From an uncultured Collinsella sp. (lineage in GTDB: Bacteria > Actinomycetota > Coriobacteriia > Coriobacteriales > Coriobacteriaceae): a stretch of DNA of 64,000 nucleotides. Position numbers and translations under genes: made by a program. The stretch is from contig UPXY01000001.1 of the NCBI GenBank assembly GCA_900538305.1, positions 1-64,000 of the forward strand, given 5' to 3'. Under the pieces are notes generated by a model, which was not told where the DNA came from, made no database searches, and saw nothing but the letters and a program-made list of their open reading frames with translations. Positions 28,610 through 36,787 of this stretch are shown here, piece by piece (within the stretch, counting starts at the first letter, position 1; the number at the start of each line of letters is the position of its first letter).

Positions 28610-28631
28610 AAGGCGACCCGAAGGCCGCCTT
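28610..28631 (-). terminator. rho-independent terminator of prfA
   Basis: AAGGCGGCC / GGTCGCCTT stem with one mismatch and a short loop, followed on the minus strand by TTTTTT, about 30 nt after the prfA stop. Confidence 0.85.
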
Positions 28632-28662
28632 GAGGTGCATCTCATTTTTTTCTGCGCTGGGG

Positions 28663-29730
28663 CTAGACCGCTTCCGCAAGCTTCTCGGCGCGGTCGGCCG
28701 CGGCGAGCGCGTCGATCACGGCTCCCAAGCTGTCGCCTAAAAGCACGCCGTTGTATGTGCTGTTAAAGCCGATGCGGTGATCGGTCACGCGGTCCTGGGG
28801 CTGGTTGTAGGTGCGAATCTTCTCCGAGCGGTTGCCGTGGCCGATCTGGCTCTGGCGCTCGGCGCCCAGCTCGGCCTGCTGCTTCTGCAACTCCATCTCG
28901 TACAGGCGGGCACGAAGCATCTGCATGCAGACCTCGCGGTTCTGGATCTGCGAGCGCTGCTCCTGCGACTGCACCACGGTATTGGTGGGCAGGTGGGTGA
29001 TGCGCACGGCCGAATACGTGGTGTTCACGCACTGGCCGCCAGGGCCGGACGCGCAATACGTATCGATGCGCAGGTCGGACTGGTCGATATGGATGTCGAT
29101 CTCGTCCGCCTCGGGAAGCACCGCGACCGTCGCCGTCGAAGTCTGGATGCGGCCCTGGCTCTCGGTCTTGGGAACGCGCTGCACGCGGTGCACGCCGCTC
29201 TCGTACTTCATGACGGAGTAGACCTTATCGCCCGAAACCTTGAACTCGATCGACTTGAAGCCGCCCGCGTCACTCGGGCTCGAATCGAGCACCTCGAGCT
29301 TCCAGCCCTGCGATTCGCAGAAACGCTGGTACATCTTGAAGAGGTCGCCCGCAAAAATGGCCGCCTCGTCGCCGCCGGCAGCGGAGCGAATCTCCACGAT
29401 GGTGTTCTTCTCGTCGTTCGGATCGCCCGGGATGAGCATGAACTTGATGTCTTCCTCAAGCTGCGGAAGCTTAGCCTCGTTGGCGGCGATGTCCTCCTGG
29501 AGCATGGCCTTCTCGTCCGCGTCAGAGGTCTCGCGCTGCATTTCCTTGGCAGCCTCGATATCGTCGAGCGCACCCAGGTACTCCCGAGCAGCGGCAACGA
29601 GCTGCGCCTGGTGCGCATGCTCCTTGGCCAGACGCATGTATTCCTTTTGATCTGCCACAACCGAAGGGTCGGAGAGCTTCTTTTCGAGCTCCTCATAGGC
29701 AGCGATGAGTTTTTCGAGCTTGTCGCGCAT
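28663..29730 (-). CDS. prfA: peptide chain release factor 1
   Basis: A 355-aa RF1 reading UAA and UAG. The stop-codon PxT motif is present (RVPKTESQGRIQTS), as is the GGQ peptidyl-hydrolysis loop. The residues after GGQ read CVNTTYSAVRITHLPT, where HVNxTDSAVRITH is more usual, so Cys and Tyr replace the common His and Asp. The ATG at 29730 with AAGGA upstream gives the family length; upstream in-frame codons are not family-like. Confidence 0.96.
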   Translation of the reverse strand: MRDKLEKLIAAYEELEKKLSDPSVVADQKEYMRLAKEHAHQAQLVAAAREYLGALDDIEAAKEMQRETSDADEKAMLQEDIAANEAKLPQLEEDIKFMLIPGDPNDEKNTIVEIRSAAGGDEAAIFAGDLFKMYQRFCESQGWKLEVLDSSPSDAGGFKSIEFKVSGDKVYSVMKYESGVHRVQRVPKTESQGRIQTSTATVAVLPEADEIDIHIDQSDLRIDTYCASGPGGQCVNTTYSAVRITHLPTNTVVQSQEQRSQIQNREVCMQMLRARLYEMELQKQQAELGAERQSQIGHGNRSEKIRTYNQPQDRVTDHRIGFNSTYNGVLLGDSLGAVIDALAAADRAEKLAEAV

Positions 29731-30111
29731 GATGGTTCCTTTGCGTTTTGGAAGTGGACGCCCGGAAACGATATTCGGGGCGCAGGGCCATACGGAAGGG
29801 CACCGCGGCGCCTGCGGCACGCGGTGAATCGTGAGCCCAGCTAGAGCATGTCGAACCGAAGATACATGCGCTTCCTTTCTTCCGGCACCTAATCATACCC
29901 AGAGCGCCAAAAAGGGCAAGCGAGGAACGTGCGACGCCGCGTATCCCCACCGTTTCCCCGCAGACGCACGATAAGCTCTGATGCGCAGATGGCATGCAAA
30001 AGTCCCGCCATAAGCCCGATGGCGAGCGCTGCCGAGCCAGCCGAGCTCGTGATGGCACCCCTGGGATTATTCACTCCTCGCCGAGCCGCACCATCCGAGC
30101 CGTCACGCACC
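29731..30111. other. gap between the epimerase-like gene and prfA; possible small ORF
   Basis: This gap of about 380 bases must hold the prfA promoter. A 73-codon minus-strand frame (29889-30110) starts with GTG just after the epimerase stop and encodes one hydrophobic stretch (SAALAIGLMAGLLHAICA) between basic ends. It has no recognisable ribosome site and no family I know, so I do not call it a gene. Confidence 0.4.
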
Positions 30112-30999
30112 CTAAAGCAGCGTCACGGTAAACGAACGCTCGTCGACCGCGCCAGGCTCGAGCAGCGTGATGTCGCGCTTGTGCTCGAACACATCGTCCT
30201 CGCTCGTGAGCGTTGCGTGGCCAGTCCACGGCTCGAGCGCCACGAAGGGGGCGTCGCCCAATGCGGACCAGATGCCGATGTACTTGAAGTCCGCAAAGTC
30301 CACGCGCACGCCATGACCGGACACGCGACTGCGCAGCGTAAGCGTTCCACCGGGAACGTCTGTGAGCATCACGGCGTCGTCGGCGAAGAGCTCGTGGGTG
30401 AGCGGCATCGCGTCCGCGTGATCGACCGCCAGCGCCGCCGTATCGTACGCAAGCAGGCCACCCTCGGCAATCTTCGGCGCCTCACACGTCCACGCTTCGG
30501 TAAAAGCGATCTCGTAATCGGCGAAGCGCTCGTTCGTCGTACCCGGTGCCGGCACATTGAAAGCCGGATGGCCGCCCACGGAAAACGGCAACGTCACGTC
30601 GCCCGTGTTCTCAACGCGAAATGTCTGCGTAAGGCTTGCCTCACCGGTGAGCGCATAGGTCGTGTTCAGACGGAAGGCATACGGAAACATCTCGCGCGTT
30701 TGAGCCGTATCGTGAATCTCGAACGTCACGCTCGACTCGCCTTGCGCCACCACCTCGTGCTCGACGTCACGCGCGAACCCATGGCGTCCAAGCGAGACCT
30801 CTCCCTGTTCGGACGCGGCGCGACCGTTCCGCAGCGACCCCACGATGGGAAAGAGGATCGGCGCGCGCTTCGCCCACCAGCGCGGGTCTCCCTGCCAGAG
30901 ATACTCGCTGCCAGCAAGCGCGAGGCTCGTGAGCTGCGCGCCCTTGCTGTCGATTGACGCGGAAAGCTCGCCGTTTTGGATGGCCACGACCGAGGACAT
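30112..30999 (-). CDS. aldose 1-epimerase (galactose mutarotase) family protein
   Basis: A 295-aa beta-sandwich protein of the mutarotase superfamily. Characteristic pieces are GAQLTSLALAGSEYLWQGDPRWW near the N-terminus, LFPIVGSLRNG, HGFARDVEHEV, and the catalytic His region VGGHPAFNVP. It most resembles the LacX/YeaD-like branch, whose members act on aldoses or hexose-6-phosphates. ATG at 30999 with AAGGAG upstream. Not in an evident operon. Confidence 0.88.
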   Translation of the reverse strand: MSSVVAIQNGELSASIDSKGAQLTSLALAGSEYLWQGDPRWWAKRAPILFPIVGSLRNGRAASEQGEVSLGRHGFARDVEHEVVAQGESSVTFEIHDTAQTREMFPYAFRLNTTYALTGEASLTQTFRVENTGDVTLPFSVGGHPAFNVPAPGTTNERFADYEIAFTEAWTCEAPKIAEGGLLAYDTAALAVDHADAMPLTHELFADDAVMLTDVPGGTLTLRSRVSGHGVRVDFADFKYIGIWSALGDAPFVALEPWTGHATLTSEDDVFEHKRDITLLEPGAVDERSFTVTLL

Positions 31000-31065
31000 A
31001 GCAACTCCTTCGCCTTGATTTACCGTCATAGGCATTATACGGCGGAGCAAGCAGCTTCAGGGTAC

Positions 31066-31092
31066 ATGGTTGGGATGAAACCACCCCAACCA
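31066..31092 (-). terminator. GGTTGG-type hairpin after the ABC transporter operon
   Basis: TGGTTGGG / CCCAACCA (8-bp arms, short loop) begins 6 nt after the glnQ-like stop. No T tract. Related hairpins follow the stops at 47932 and 54353. Confidence 0.55.
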
Positions 31093-31098
31093 ACTCAT

Positions 31099-31848
31099 CT
31101 AATCGTCCAAGTAGCGCGCCAGAAATTCGCGGGTACGCGCCTCGCGGGGCGCTGTGAAGATTTGCTCGGGGCTCCCCTGCTCCGCGATGACGCCCTTGTC
31201 CATGAAGAGCACCTCGTCGGACACGCTCTTCGCGAATGCCATCTCATGCGTCACGACCACCATCGTCATGCCGCCCGCCGCGAGCCGGCGCATGACCTCG
31301 AGCACCTCGCCGACGATCTCGGGGTCGAGTGCGCTCGTGGGCTCGTCGAAGAGCATGAGGTCGGGGTTCATGCACAGCGCCCGGGCGATTGCCACGCGCT
31401 GCTTCTGACCGCCGGAAAGCGTGTTCACCGCGGCGCGCGCGAAACCTGCCATGCCCACAGATTCCAAATGCTCCATCGCGACGCGCTCCGCCTCGTCCTT
31501 GCGCATCTTCTTGAGCATGACGGGAGCAAGCGTGCAGTTATCAAGCACGTTCTTATTGTTGAAGAGGTTGAATCCCTGGAACACCATGCCGATCTTCTCG
31601 CGCAGGGCGTTCACGTTCACGTGGTCTGCGGCGAGGTCTGCGCCGTGGAACCATACATGGCCGGCATCGGGCGTTTCGAGCAGGTTGATGCAGCGCAGAA
31701 GCGTCGATTTGCCCGAGCCTGAAGGACCGATGATCGTCACAACCTGACCAGGCATGACGTCCAGGTTGATGTCGCGCAGCACCTCGAGGCTGCCGAACGA
31801 CTTGCGCAACCCTTCGATGCGCACCATGGGCTGTTGTTGCGTATCCAT
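31099..31848 (-). CDS. amino-acid ABC transporter ATP-binding protein (GlnQ/HisP type)
   Basis: A 249-aa ATPase. Walker A GPSGSGKSTLLRCINLLE, the signature NTLSGGQKQRVAIARAL, Walker B DLMLFDEPTSALDPE and the VVTHEMAFAKSVSDEVLFM switch region are textbook polar amino-acid transporter sequences. Last gene of a three-gene operon: substrate-binding protein, permease, ATPase. It starts 3 nt after the permease stop. Confidence 0.96.
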   Translation of the reverse strand: MDTQQQPMVRIEGLRKSFGSLEVLRDINLDVMPGQVVTIIGPSGSGKSTLLRCINLLETPDAGHVWFHGADLAADHVNVNALREKIGMVFQGFNLFNNKNVLDNCTLAPVMLKKMRKDEAERVAMEHLESVGMAGFARAAVNTLSGGQKQRVAIARALCMNPDLMLFDEPTSALDPEIVGEVLEVMRRLAAGGMTMVVVTHEMAFAKSVSDEVLFMDKGVIAEQGSPEQIFTAPREARTREFLARYLDD

Positions 31849-31851
31849 GAG

Positions 31852-33087
31852 CTACGCATCCCCTCGGTCGTGGCTCGCCCTGAGCATTTCTGCCTGCACG
31901 GTGGAGTCGGACATCACCACAACCGGCCCCGTCTGCGCGCTCAGGCGCTCGGAGAACTTGGTGAGCAGCTTCGTCGCGATCATGGTCAGCGCAAGATACG
32001 CCACCGCAGCGATCATATTCGCCTGCAGTTGCTGGTAGTAGATGCCGGCGATGGAATTCGTGGCGAACATGAGGTCGAACGTGCCGATTACCGAAAGCAC
32101 CGACGAGTCCTTGATGTTCACGACGAGCTCGTTCGAAAGACCGGGAATCGCATACTTGATGCCCTGAGGGAACACCACCTTACGCATAGCCTGCCATTGA
32201 GAGAGTCCCAGCGAGCGCGCCGCCTCCATCTGCCCCGAATCCACCGATTCGATTCCGCCGCGCAGCACCTCCATCATGTAGGCGGTCGAGTTGAGCGTGA
32301 TGGTTACAAAGCCCGCGATGAAGGGCGACCACACCACGTTGACCTCGGAGGTCGTGAGACCGGTACCGCGCAGCAAGGCGACACCACCGAAAAAGATGAT
32401 GCCCGCTTGAACCATCATGGGCGTGCCGCGCACCACGGCGCTGTAAACCTTGGCGAAATCCACGCCTAGCACCTTCCAGAACCGCACGAAGTCGTTATCC
32501 GATCGATCGATGGTCTGGATACGGCAGAACGCAAGCAGAAGTGCAAGGAAGAACGCGAGGATGGTGCCGAACACCGCAAGCGCGATCGTGGTGGTGATGC
32601 CCGTGATAAACGTCTGTCGTCCCTGGTAGAGCATGTAGAGCGCGCTTGCGAGGGCATCGTCCACGGGGCGCGACGCAGCGGTGGTCGCGACCGCCCAAGC
32701 CGAGGCGAGCCCCATCACCAGGCGATCGACCGCGAGTAAGAGCGCGATCACCCACACCGCATATGAAGCGTAGCGCAGCACGCGGCGGGCGGCCGGGCGC
32801 GTGAAGGGCGCACGCTCGGCATAGCTGCGCCAATGGGTGAGCTTGTGCGCCAGCGCCGCAGCAGCGAGTACGAGCCACGCCGCGAGCAGGTAGTACAGCA
32901 CGACCTCGACCGTGTACGCCTGGGCAAGGAAACTCAGCGCGGGGCGCGGCTGGCTCGAGAGGAGCATGCCCGCGAACGCGACGGCGCTCGTCCCCAGCAG
33001 CACATAGCGGTGATCGTGCGTGAGAAACGCCATAAGGCGGCCGCGCAGGGTACGGCCGCCGCGTGGCGAAGCGTCATGTGAAGCCAT
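31852..33087 (-). CDS. amino-acid ABC transporter permease with extra N-terminal membrane region
   Basis: A 411-aa permease. Residues about 190-400 are the usual GlnP/HisM domain (ITGITTTIALAVFGTILAF; the EAA loop reads EAARSLGLSQWQAMRKVVFPQG). About 150 residues with roughly three extra hydrophobic segments precede it, nearly doubling the usual length. The ATG at 33087 with AAGGAG upstream already includes this region, so it is not a start-site artefact. Related long permeases exist, some with a fused binding domain; none is evident here. Confidence 0.92.
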   Translation of the reverse strand: MASHDASPRGGRTLRGRLMAFLTHDHRYVLLGTSAVAFAGMLLSSQPRPALSFLAQAYTVEVVLYYLLAAWLVLAAAALAHKLTHWRSYAERAPFTRPAARRVLRYASYAVWVIALLLAVDRLVMGLASAWAVATTAASRPVDDALASALYMLYQGRQTFITGITTTIALAVFGTILAFFLALLLAFCRIQTIDRSDNDFVRFWKVLGVDFAKVYSAVVRGTPMMVQAGIIFFGGVALLRGTGLTTSEVNVVWSPFIAGFVTITLNSTAYMMEVLRGGIESVDSGQMEAARSLGLSQWQAMRKVVFPQGIKYAIPGLSNELVVNIKDSSVLSVIGTFDLMFATNSIAGIYYQQLQANMIAAVAYLALTMIATKLLTKFSERLSAQTGPVVVMSDSTVQAEMLRASHDRGDA

Positions 33088-33124
33088 GATTCTCCTTGGG
33101 TTCGTTCGAATGCCGGGGCGCGTC

Positions 33125-34054
33125 CTACGCGGGCTGGCGATCCATGCAGGCGTTCCACATGTCCTGGCGCTCGTCCTCCGGAATGCCGTCGATGACCGCG
33201 TTGATACGATCCATGATCTCGGCATCGGAACCCTTCACGATAGCGGCGTTGTCGGGCATGGCGGAACCCTCGAACTTCTCCTCCATCTGGAGCTCGACGA
33301 AATTGGGGTACTGCTCGATGAGCTTCGGCACCGAGAGCATTGAGTACGTAATGATGTCGCAGCGGCCGTTGGCGAGATTCTCGACCACGAGCGGCACGGT
33401 CTCGGCGGGCGTGGCATGGGTGACATCGGGAATCTGATCAATCACGGTATCGTACATGGTTGCCGCCTGACCGAGAACCGTCGCACCCGCAATGTCGGCG
33501 AACGTCGTGGCGTTGACGTACGGCGAGTCCTCCGTGGTGATCATGACAATATCGTCGTCGATGTAGGAGTTGGAGAAGTCCGCGGACTCGGCGCGTTCCG
33601 GATCGACAGACATACCAGCGCAGATGATGTCAATCTGGCCGCTGTTGAGCGCGTCGATGAGACCAGAGAAATCGAGCTTCACGGCAACGGGGTCGAGGTC
33701 GAACTCCTCGGCGATGAGCTTGGCAACCTGGACGTCATAGCCGTCGGCGTAAGCACCGGAAACGTTCTCGATGGGCATGGTGAACTCGGACTCTTCCGAA
33801 ACCTGCCAGTTATAGGGGGCGTAGGCGGCCTCCATACCCACGCGGAGCATGCCATCGGAGCCGAAGCTCGTGGCCGCGGCGGTGTCGTCGGCGGTACTGC
33901 CGGCATCGTCCGTCTCCTGGGCAGCGGGGCCGCATCCGGCGAGGAACATCATGCTCCCCATGCCGACCGCCGATATGCCGGATAGCTTTAAGAAGCCGCG
34001 GCGCGAGCACGCGAGATTCGTCGATGGCAGGGCGGTGGGGGTAGTCTTCCTCAT
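33125..34054 (-). CDS. amino-acid ABC transporter substrate-binding lipoprotein, Tat signal
   Basis: A 309-aa SBP_bac_3 protein. The N-terminus has a twin-arginine motif (SRRGFLKLSG) and a lipobox (FLAGC), so it is probably exported folded by Tat and lipidated. The mature part has LRVGMEAAYAPYNW, DGYDVQVAKLIAEEF and the GLIDALNSGQIDIICAGMS signature of polar amino-acid binding proteins. ATG at 34054 with AAGGAA upstream. The amino acid cannot be told from sequence. Confidence 0.93.
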   Translation of the reverse strand: MRKTTPTALPSTNLACSRRGFLKLSGISAVGMGSMMFLAGCGPAAQETDDAGSTADDTAAATSFGSDGMLRVGMEAAYAPYNWQVSEESEFTMPIENVSGAYADGYDVQVAKLIAEEFDLDPVAVKLDFSGLIDALNSGQIDIICAGMSVDPERAESADFSNSYIDDDIVMITTEDSPYVNATTFADIAGATVLGQAATMYDTVIDQIPDVTHATPAETVPLVVENLANGRCDIITYSMLSVPKLIEQYPNFVELQMEEKFEGSAMPDNAAIVKGSDAEIMDRINAVIDGIPEDERQDMWNACMDRQPA

Positions 34055-34268
34055 GATGGTTCCTTCCCGTATGTGTTGTATAACCCCTTCCGTGCGCACA
34101 ACCGGAGGGGACCCATTCCCCTCCCCCTTGCAACTTAATGCGAGAAAGTTCCGCGCACGTGGTTAAGAATAGGCGGCAGCGCGAACGTTCCCCATAACTT
34201 TTTTCCGCCGAAACACGCGTGTAATGAAACCGCAGAAATTGCTTTAGTGAGAAAAAGCATTCATTCTA
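34055..34268 (-). promoter_or_regulatory. long leader and candidate promoter of the amino-acid ABC operon
   Basis: TAGAAT on the minus strand at 34263-34268 is a candidate -10, giving a leader of about 200 nt. A GGAGGGG / CCCCTCC hairpin with a 7-nt loop lies at 34104-34124, about 50 nt before the start codon. I do not recognise a known riboswitch or T-box motif. Confidence 0.4.
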
Positions 34269-34317
34269 ACGCGCGGTGTCCCCTGCGAGCCACTTTGGGG
34301 GCGTGCTCTAACGCAAC

Positions 34318-34351
34318 AAGCGCCGCAGGCGAGTCGCTTCCTGCGGCGCTT
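34318..34351 (-). terminator. hairpin terminator after the EF-G-like gene
   Basis: A perfect 12-bp stem, AAGCGCCGCAGG / CCTGCGGCGCTT, with a 10-nt loop lies about 30 nt after the stop at 34383. The following sequence is only moderately T-rich (TTGTTGCGTT). Confidence 0.75.
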
Positions 34352-34382
34352 CGTTGCTATAAGATCTATCCCCTATGTCAGG

Positions 34383-36449
34383 TTAGCGACCCTGAGCGCG
34401 AGACTCCTCGTAGAACTCGACCAGGTGCTTCTGCACGTCGTAGGGCACCTGCTCATAGCCGGCAGGCGCCATGGTGAAGTCGCCCGTGCCGCGCGTGATC
34501 GAGCGCAGGCGCGTCGCGTAATCCGTGAGCTCGGCGAGCGGAACGGTCGCGGTAACAACGGTGTTCCCGCGGTCGTCGGTGTCCATGCCGGTCACGCGCC
34601 CACGCGAGCCGGAGACATCGCCCATCACTGCGCCGGCATAGCTCTCCGGAATGGTGACGGTGATGTTCTCCATGGGCTCAAGCACCACGGGGTCGGCATC
34701 GGCGCACGCCTTCTTGAGGCCGATGCGCGCGGCAGCGCGGAACGCCATCTCGTTGGAGTCGACTGGGTGATACGAACCGTCGTAGCACGCCACACGAATG
34801 CCCGTGAGCGGATAGCCGGCGATGACGCCTTCCTTCATGGTCTCCTGGACGCCCTTGTCCACGGCAGGGATGAGCGCACGCGGGATGCGGCCGCCCACGA
34901 CCTCGTCGACGAACTCGTACTCCGTACCATCGAGCAGCGGCTCGACACGCAGGTAGCAGTCGCCGAACTGGCCGGCGCCGCCCGTCTGCTTCTTGTGGCG
35001 ACCCTGCGCGCTCGCCACGCGGCGAATAGTCTCGCGATACGGGATGCGGATGGGCACGATGTGCGCAACGACCTTCGTGCGCTCCTCGAGGCGGTTGAGC
35101 AACACGGAAACCTGAGCCTCGCCCACGGCGGAGATGATCGTCTGGCCGGTTTCCTCGTTGCGCTCGATCTTCATGGTGGGATCGGCCTCGCAGGCGCGAT
35201 CGATGAACGTGAAGAGCTTGTCCTCGTCGGAACGGTTCTCGGCCTCGATGGCGATACGGTACTGGCTGTTCGGGAACTGGAACGCCGCCGCCTCGACCTT
35301 ACCGGTCACGGAGAGCGTGTCGCCGGTATCGGCCGAGATCTTCGTGGTGACGATGATGTCGCCCGCCTCAGCCTTGCCGACCTCGTCCATATCCTTGCCG
35401 CACATCACGTAGAGGTGCGCCAGGCGCTCACCCTTGCGCGTACGCGCGTTCACGAGCTCGATGCCCGGCGTGAGCGTACCGGTGAGCACCTTGAGGAAGC
35501 TGATGCGGCCCTGCTGCGGATCGTTGAGCGTCTTGAACACGAAGGCGACGGGACGGTCGTCCTCGGAGGAGATCTTCAGCGTATCGCCGTCGACGAGCGG
35601 CATCTCGCCATAGTCCGTCGGCTTCGGGAAGTACGTGGCGATATCGTCCATGACGGAGTGGACGCCCAGCTCGCGCGTGCAAGAGCCTACGAACACCGGC
35701 ACGAACAGGCGCTTGGCGATCGCCTCGGAGAGCAGACCCTCGACCTCTTCCTGCGAAAGTGCCTCGCCTTCGAGATACTTCATCATGAGCTCGTCATCCG
35801 CCTCGGCAACAGCTTCGCACAGCTGCTCGCGCGCTTCCTCGGCCGCGTCGAGGTACTCTTCGGGAATGTCGAACTCGGTTTGCGTGGTGCCATCGCAATG
35901 GCGCGCCTTCATGCGTACGATGTCGATAACGCCCTCGAAGTTATCGCCCGTGCCCCACGGCAGGGTCACGGCACCCAGGCGCACGCCGAAGCGCTCGCGG
36001 AGCGCCTTCATGCAGGTGTCGTAATCGGCGTTCTCCTTATCGATGCGGTTGATGAACACCGCGCGCGCAAGGCGCAGGTCTTCCGCGGCGTACCACAGCT
36101 TCACCGTGGTGGGCTGCGGGCCTTCGGCGGCGTCAACCACGAAAAGCGCCGTCTCGCACACGCTCATCGCGGCATAGGCATCGCCGATGAAGTCCGGATA
36201 GCACGGGGCGTCGAGCACGTTGATGCGCACGCCCTTCCAGTCGATGGGCGCGATCGAGGTCGAGATGGAGAACTCGCGCTTGACCTCTTCCGCGTCGTAA
36301 TCGAGCGTGGGCTTCGTGCCCGCATGACCGCCCAGACGCGCGGTCTTGCCAGAAAGGTGGAGCATGGCCTCTGCGAGCGAGGTCTTGCCCACCCCGCCTT
36401 GGCCTACGAGAACCACGTTCCTTACGTCGCTTGTTTTAGGCGCGCCCAT
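34383..36449 (-). CDS. elongation factor G-like protein (EF-G paralogue)
   Basis: A 688-aa translational GTPase with all EF-G domains: G domain (P-loop GQGGVGKTSL), domain II, III, IV (around QTGGAGQFGDCYLRVEPL and EVVGGRIPRALIPAVDKG) and V. The switch II/G3 motif, DTPGHVDF in EF-G, reads DAPCYPDF, so the catalytic His and the Gly are replaced; G4 reads NRID instead of NKxD. This suits the EF-G2 or EF-G-like group rather than the main elongation factor, which should be elsewhere with rpsL/rpsG. Role unknown; slow GTP hydrolysis is an inference. Confidence 0.9.
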   Translation of the reverse strand: MGAPKTSDVRNVVLVGQGGVGKTSLAEAMLHLSGKTARLGGHAGTKPTLDYDAEEVKREFSISTSIAPIDWKGVRINVLDAPCYPDFIGDAYAAMSVCETALFVVDAAEGPQPTTVKLWYAAEDLRLARAVFINRIDKENADYDTCMKALRERFGVRLGAVTLPWGTGDNFEGVIDIVRMKARHCDGTTQTEFDIPEEYLDAAEEAREQLCEAVAEADDELMMKYLEGEALSQEEVEGLLSEAIAKRLFVPVFVGSCTRELGVHSVMDDIATYFPKPTDYGEMPLVDGDTLKISSEDDRPVAFVFKTLNDPQQGRISFLKVLTGTLTPGIELVNARTRKGERLAHLYVMCGKDMDEVGKAEAGDIIVTTKISADTGDTLSVTGKVEAAAFQFPNSQYRIAIEAENRSDEDKLFTFIDRACEADPTMKIERNEETGQTIISAVGEAQVSVLLNRLEERTKVVAHIVPIRIPYRETIRRVASAQGRHKKQTGGAGQFGDCYLRVEPLLDGTEYEFVDEVVGGRIPRALIPAVDKGVQETMKEGVIAGYPLTGIRVACYDGSYHPVDSNEMAFRAAARIGLKKACADADPVVLEPMENITVTIPESYAGAVMGDVSGSRGRVTGMDTDDRGNTVVTATVPLAELTDYATRLRSITRGTGDFTMAPAGYEQVPYDVQKHLVEFYEESRAQGR

Positions 36450-36626
36450 AGCTGCCTCCTTGTTCCCGGGCGCATGCGCGCGGCGTCTGAGTATCCGCGC
36501 GTATGCGCCGATTACATACGCTATGGTTGAGCCTACCCCTCTTGGTGCGTGCCCTATCGCTCATTTCGACCAGCGAACGCAAGCCCGCGGTGTGCGGCGA
36601 ACACCCCTCTTCCCACGCCCTTCTCA

Positions 36627-36693
36627 CAGAATCGACGTATTTCGACAGAATCCCATCGTTTTCGGCGAAATCTGTCGAAAAAAGTCGATTCAG
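36627..36693. repeat. 67-nt palindromic intergenic repeat, copy B
   Basis: Aligns gap-free over 67 nt with copy A at 14540-14606. Outer arms GAATCGAC / GTCGATTC (8 bp) and inner arms TTTCGACAGA / TCTGTCGAAA (10 bp) enclose a 21-nt loop. It lies between the EF-G-like start and the ftsH terminator. Confidence 0.8.
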
Positions 36694-36713
36694 CAAAGAC
36701 CGTTGACACAAAA

Positions 36714-36740
36714 AGAGCCCCGGCGCGATGCCGAGGCCCT
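36714..36740 (-). terminator. rho-independent terminator of hpt-ftsH
   Basis: AGGGCCTCGGC / GCCGGGGCTCT stem with one mismatch, followed on the minus strand by TTTTTG. A second hairpin, TCCCAAAA / TTTTGGGA (36747-36775), lies between it and the ftsH stop. Confidence 0.85.
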
Positions 36741-36787
36741 TCAATGTCCCAAAATGCACCTGTCCCTTTTTGGGATATTGTGCCCGG

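Noticed and set aside
29889..30110. 73-codon small ORF
   Set aside because: One hydrophobic stretch but no ribosome site and no recognised family; left as a note in the gap description.
34425..36530. 701-codon plus-strand open frame
   Set aside because: Exact antisense of the EF-G-like gene; Arg/His/Ala-rich with no domain. The same reasoning removes long frames opposite atpD, glpK, purC and the surface protein gene.
36747..36775. Insertion-sequence end or MITE
   Set aside because: A short AT-rich hairpin (TCCCAAAA / TTTTGGGA) next to the ftsH stop, without target duplications or transposase; better explained as part of the 3' end.
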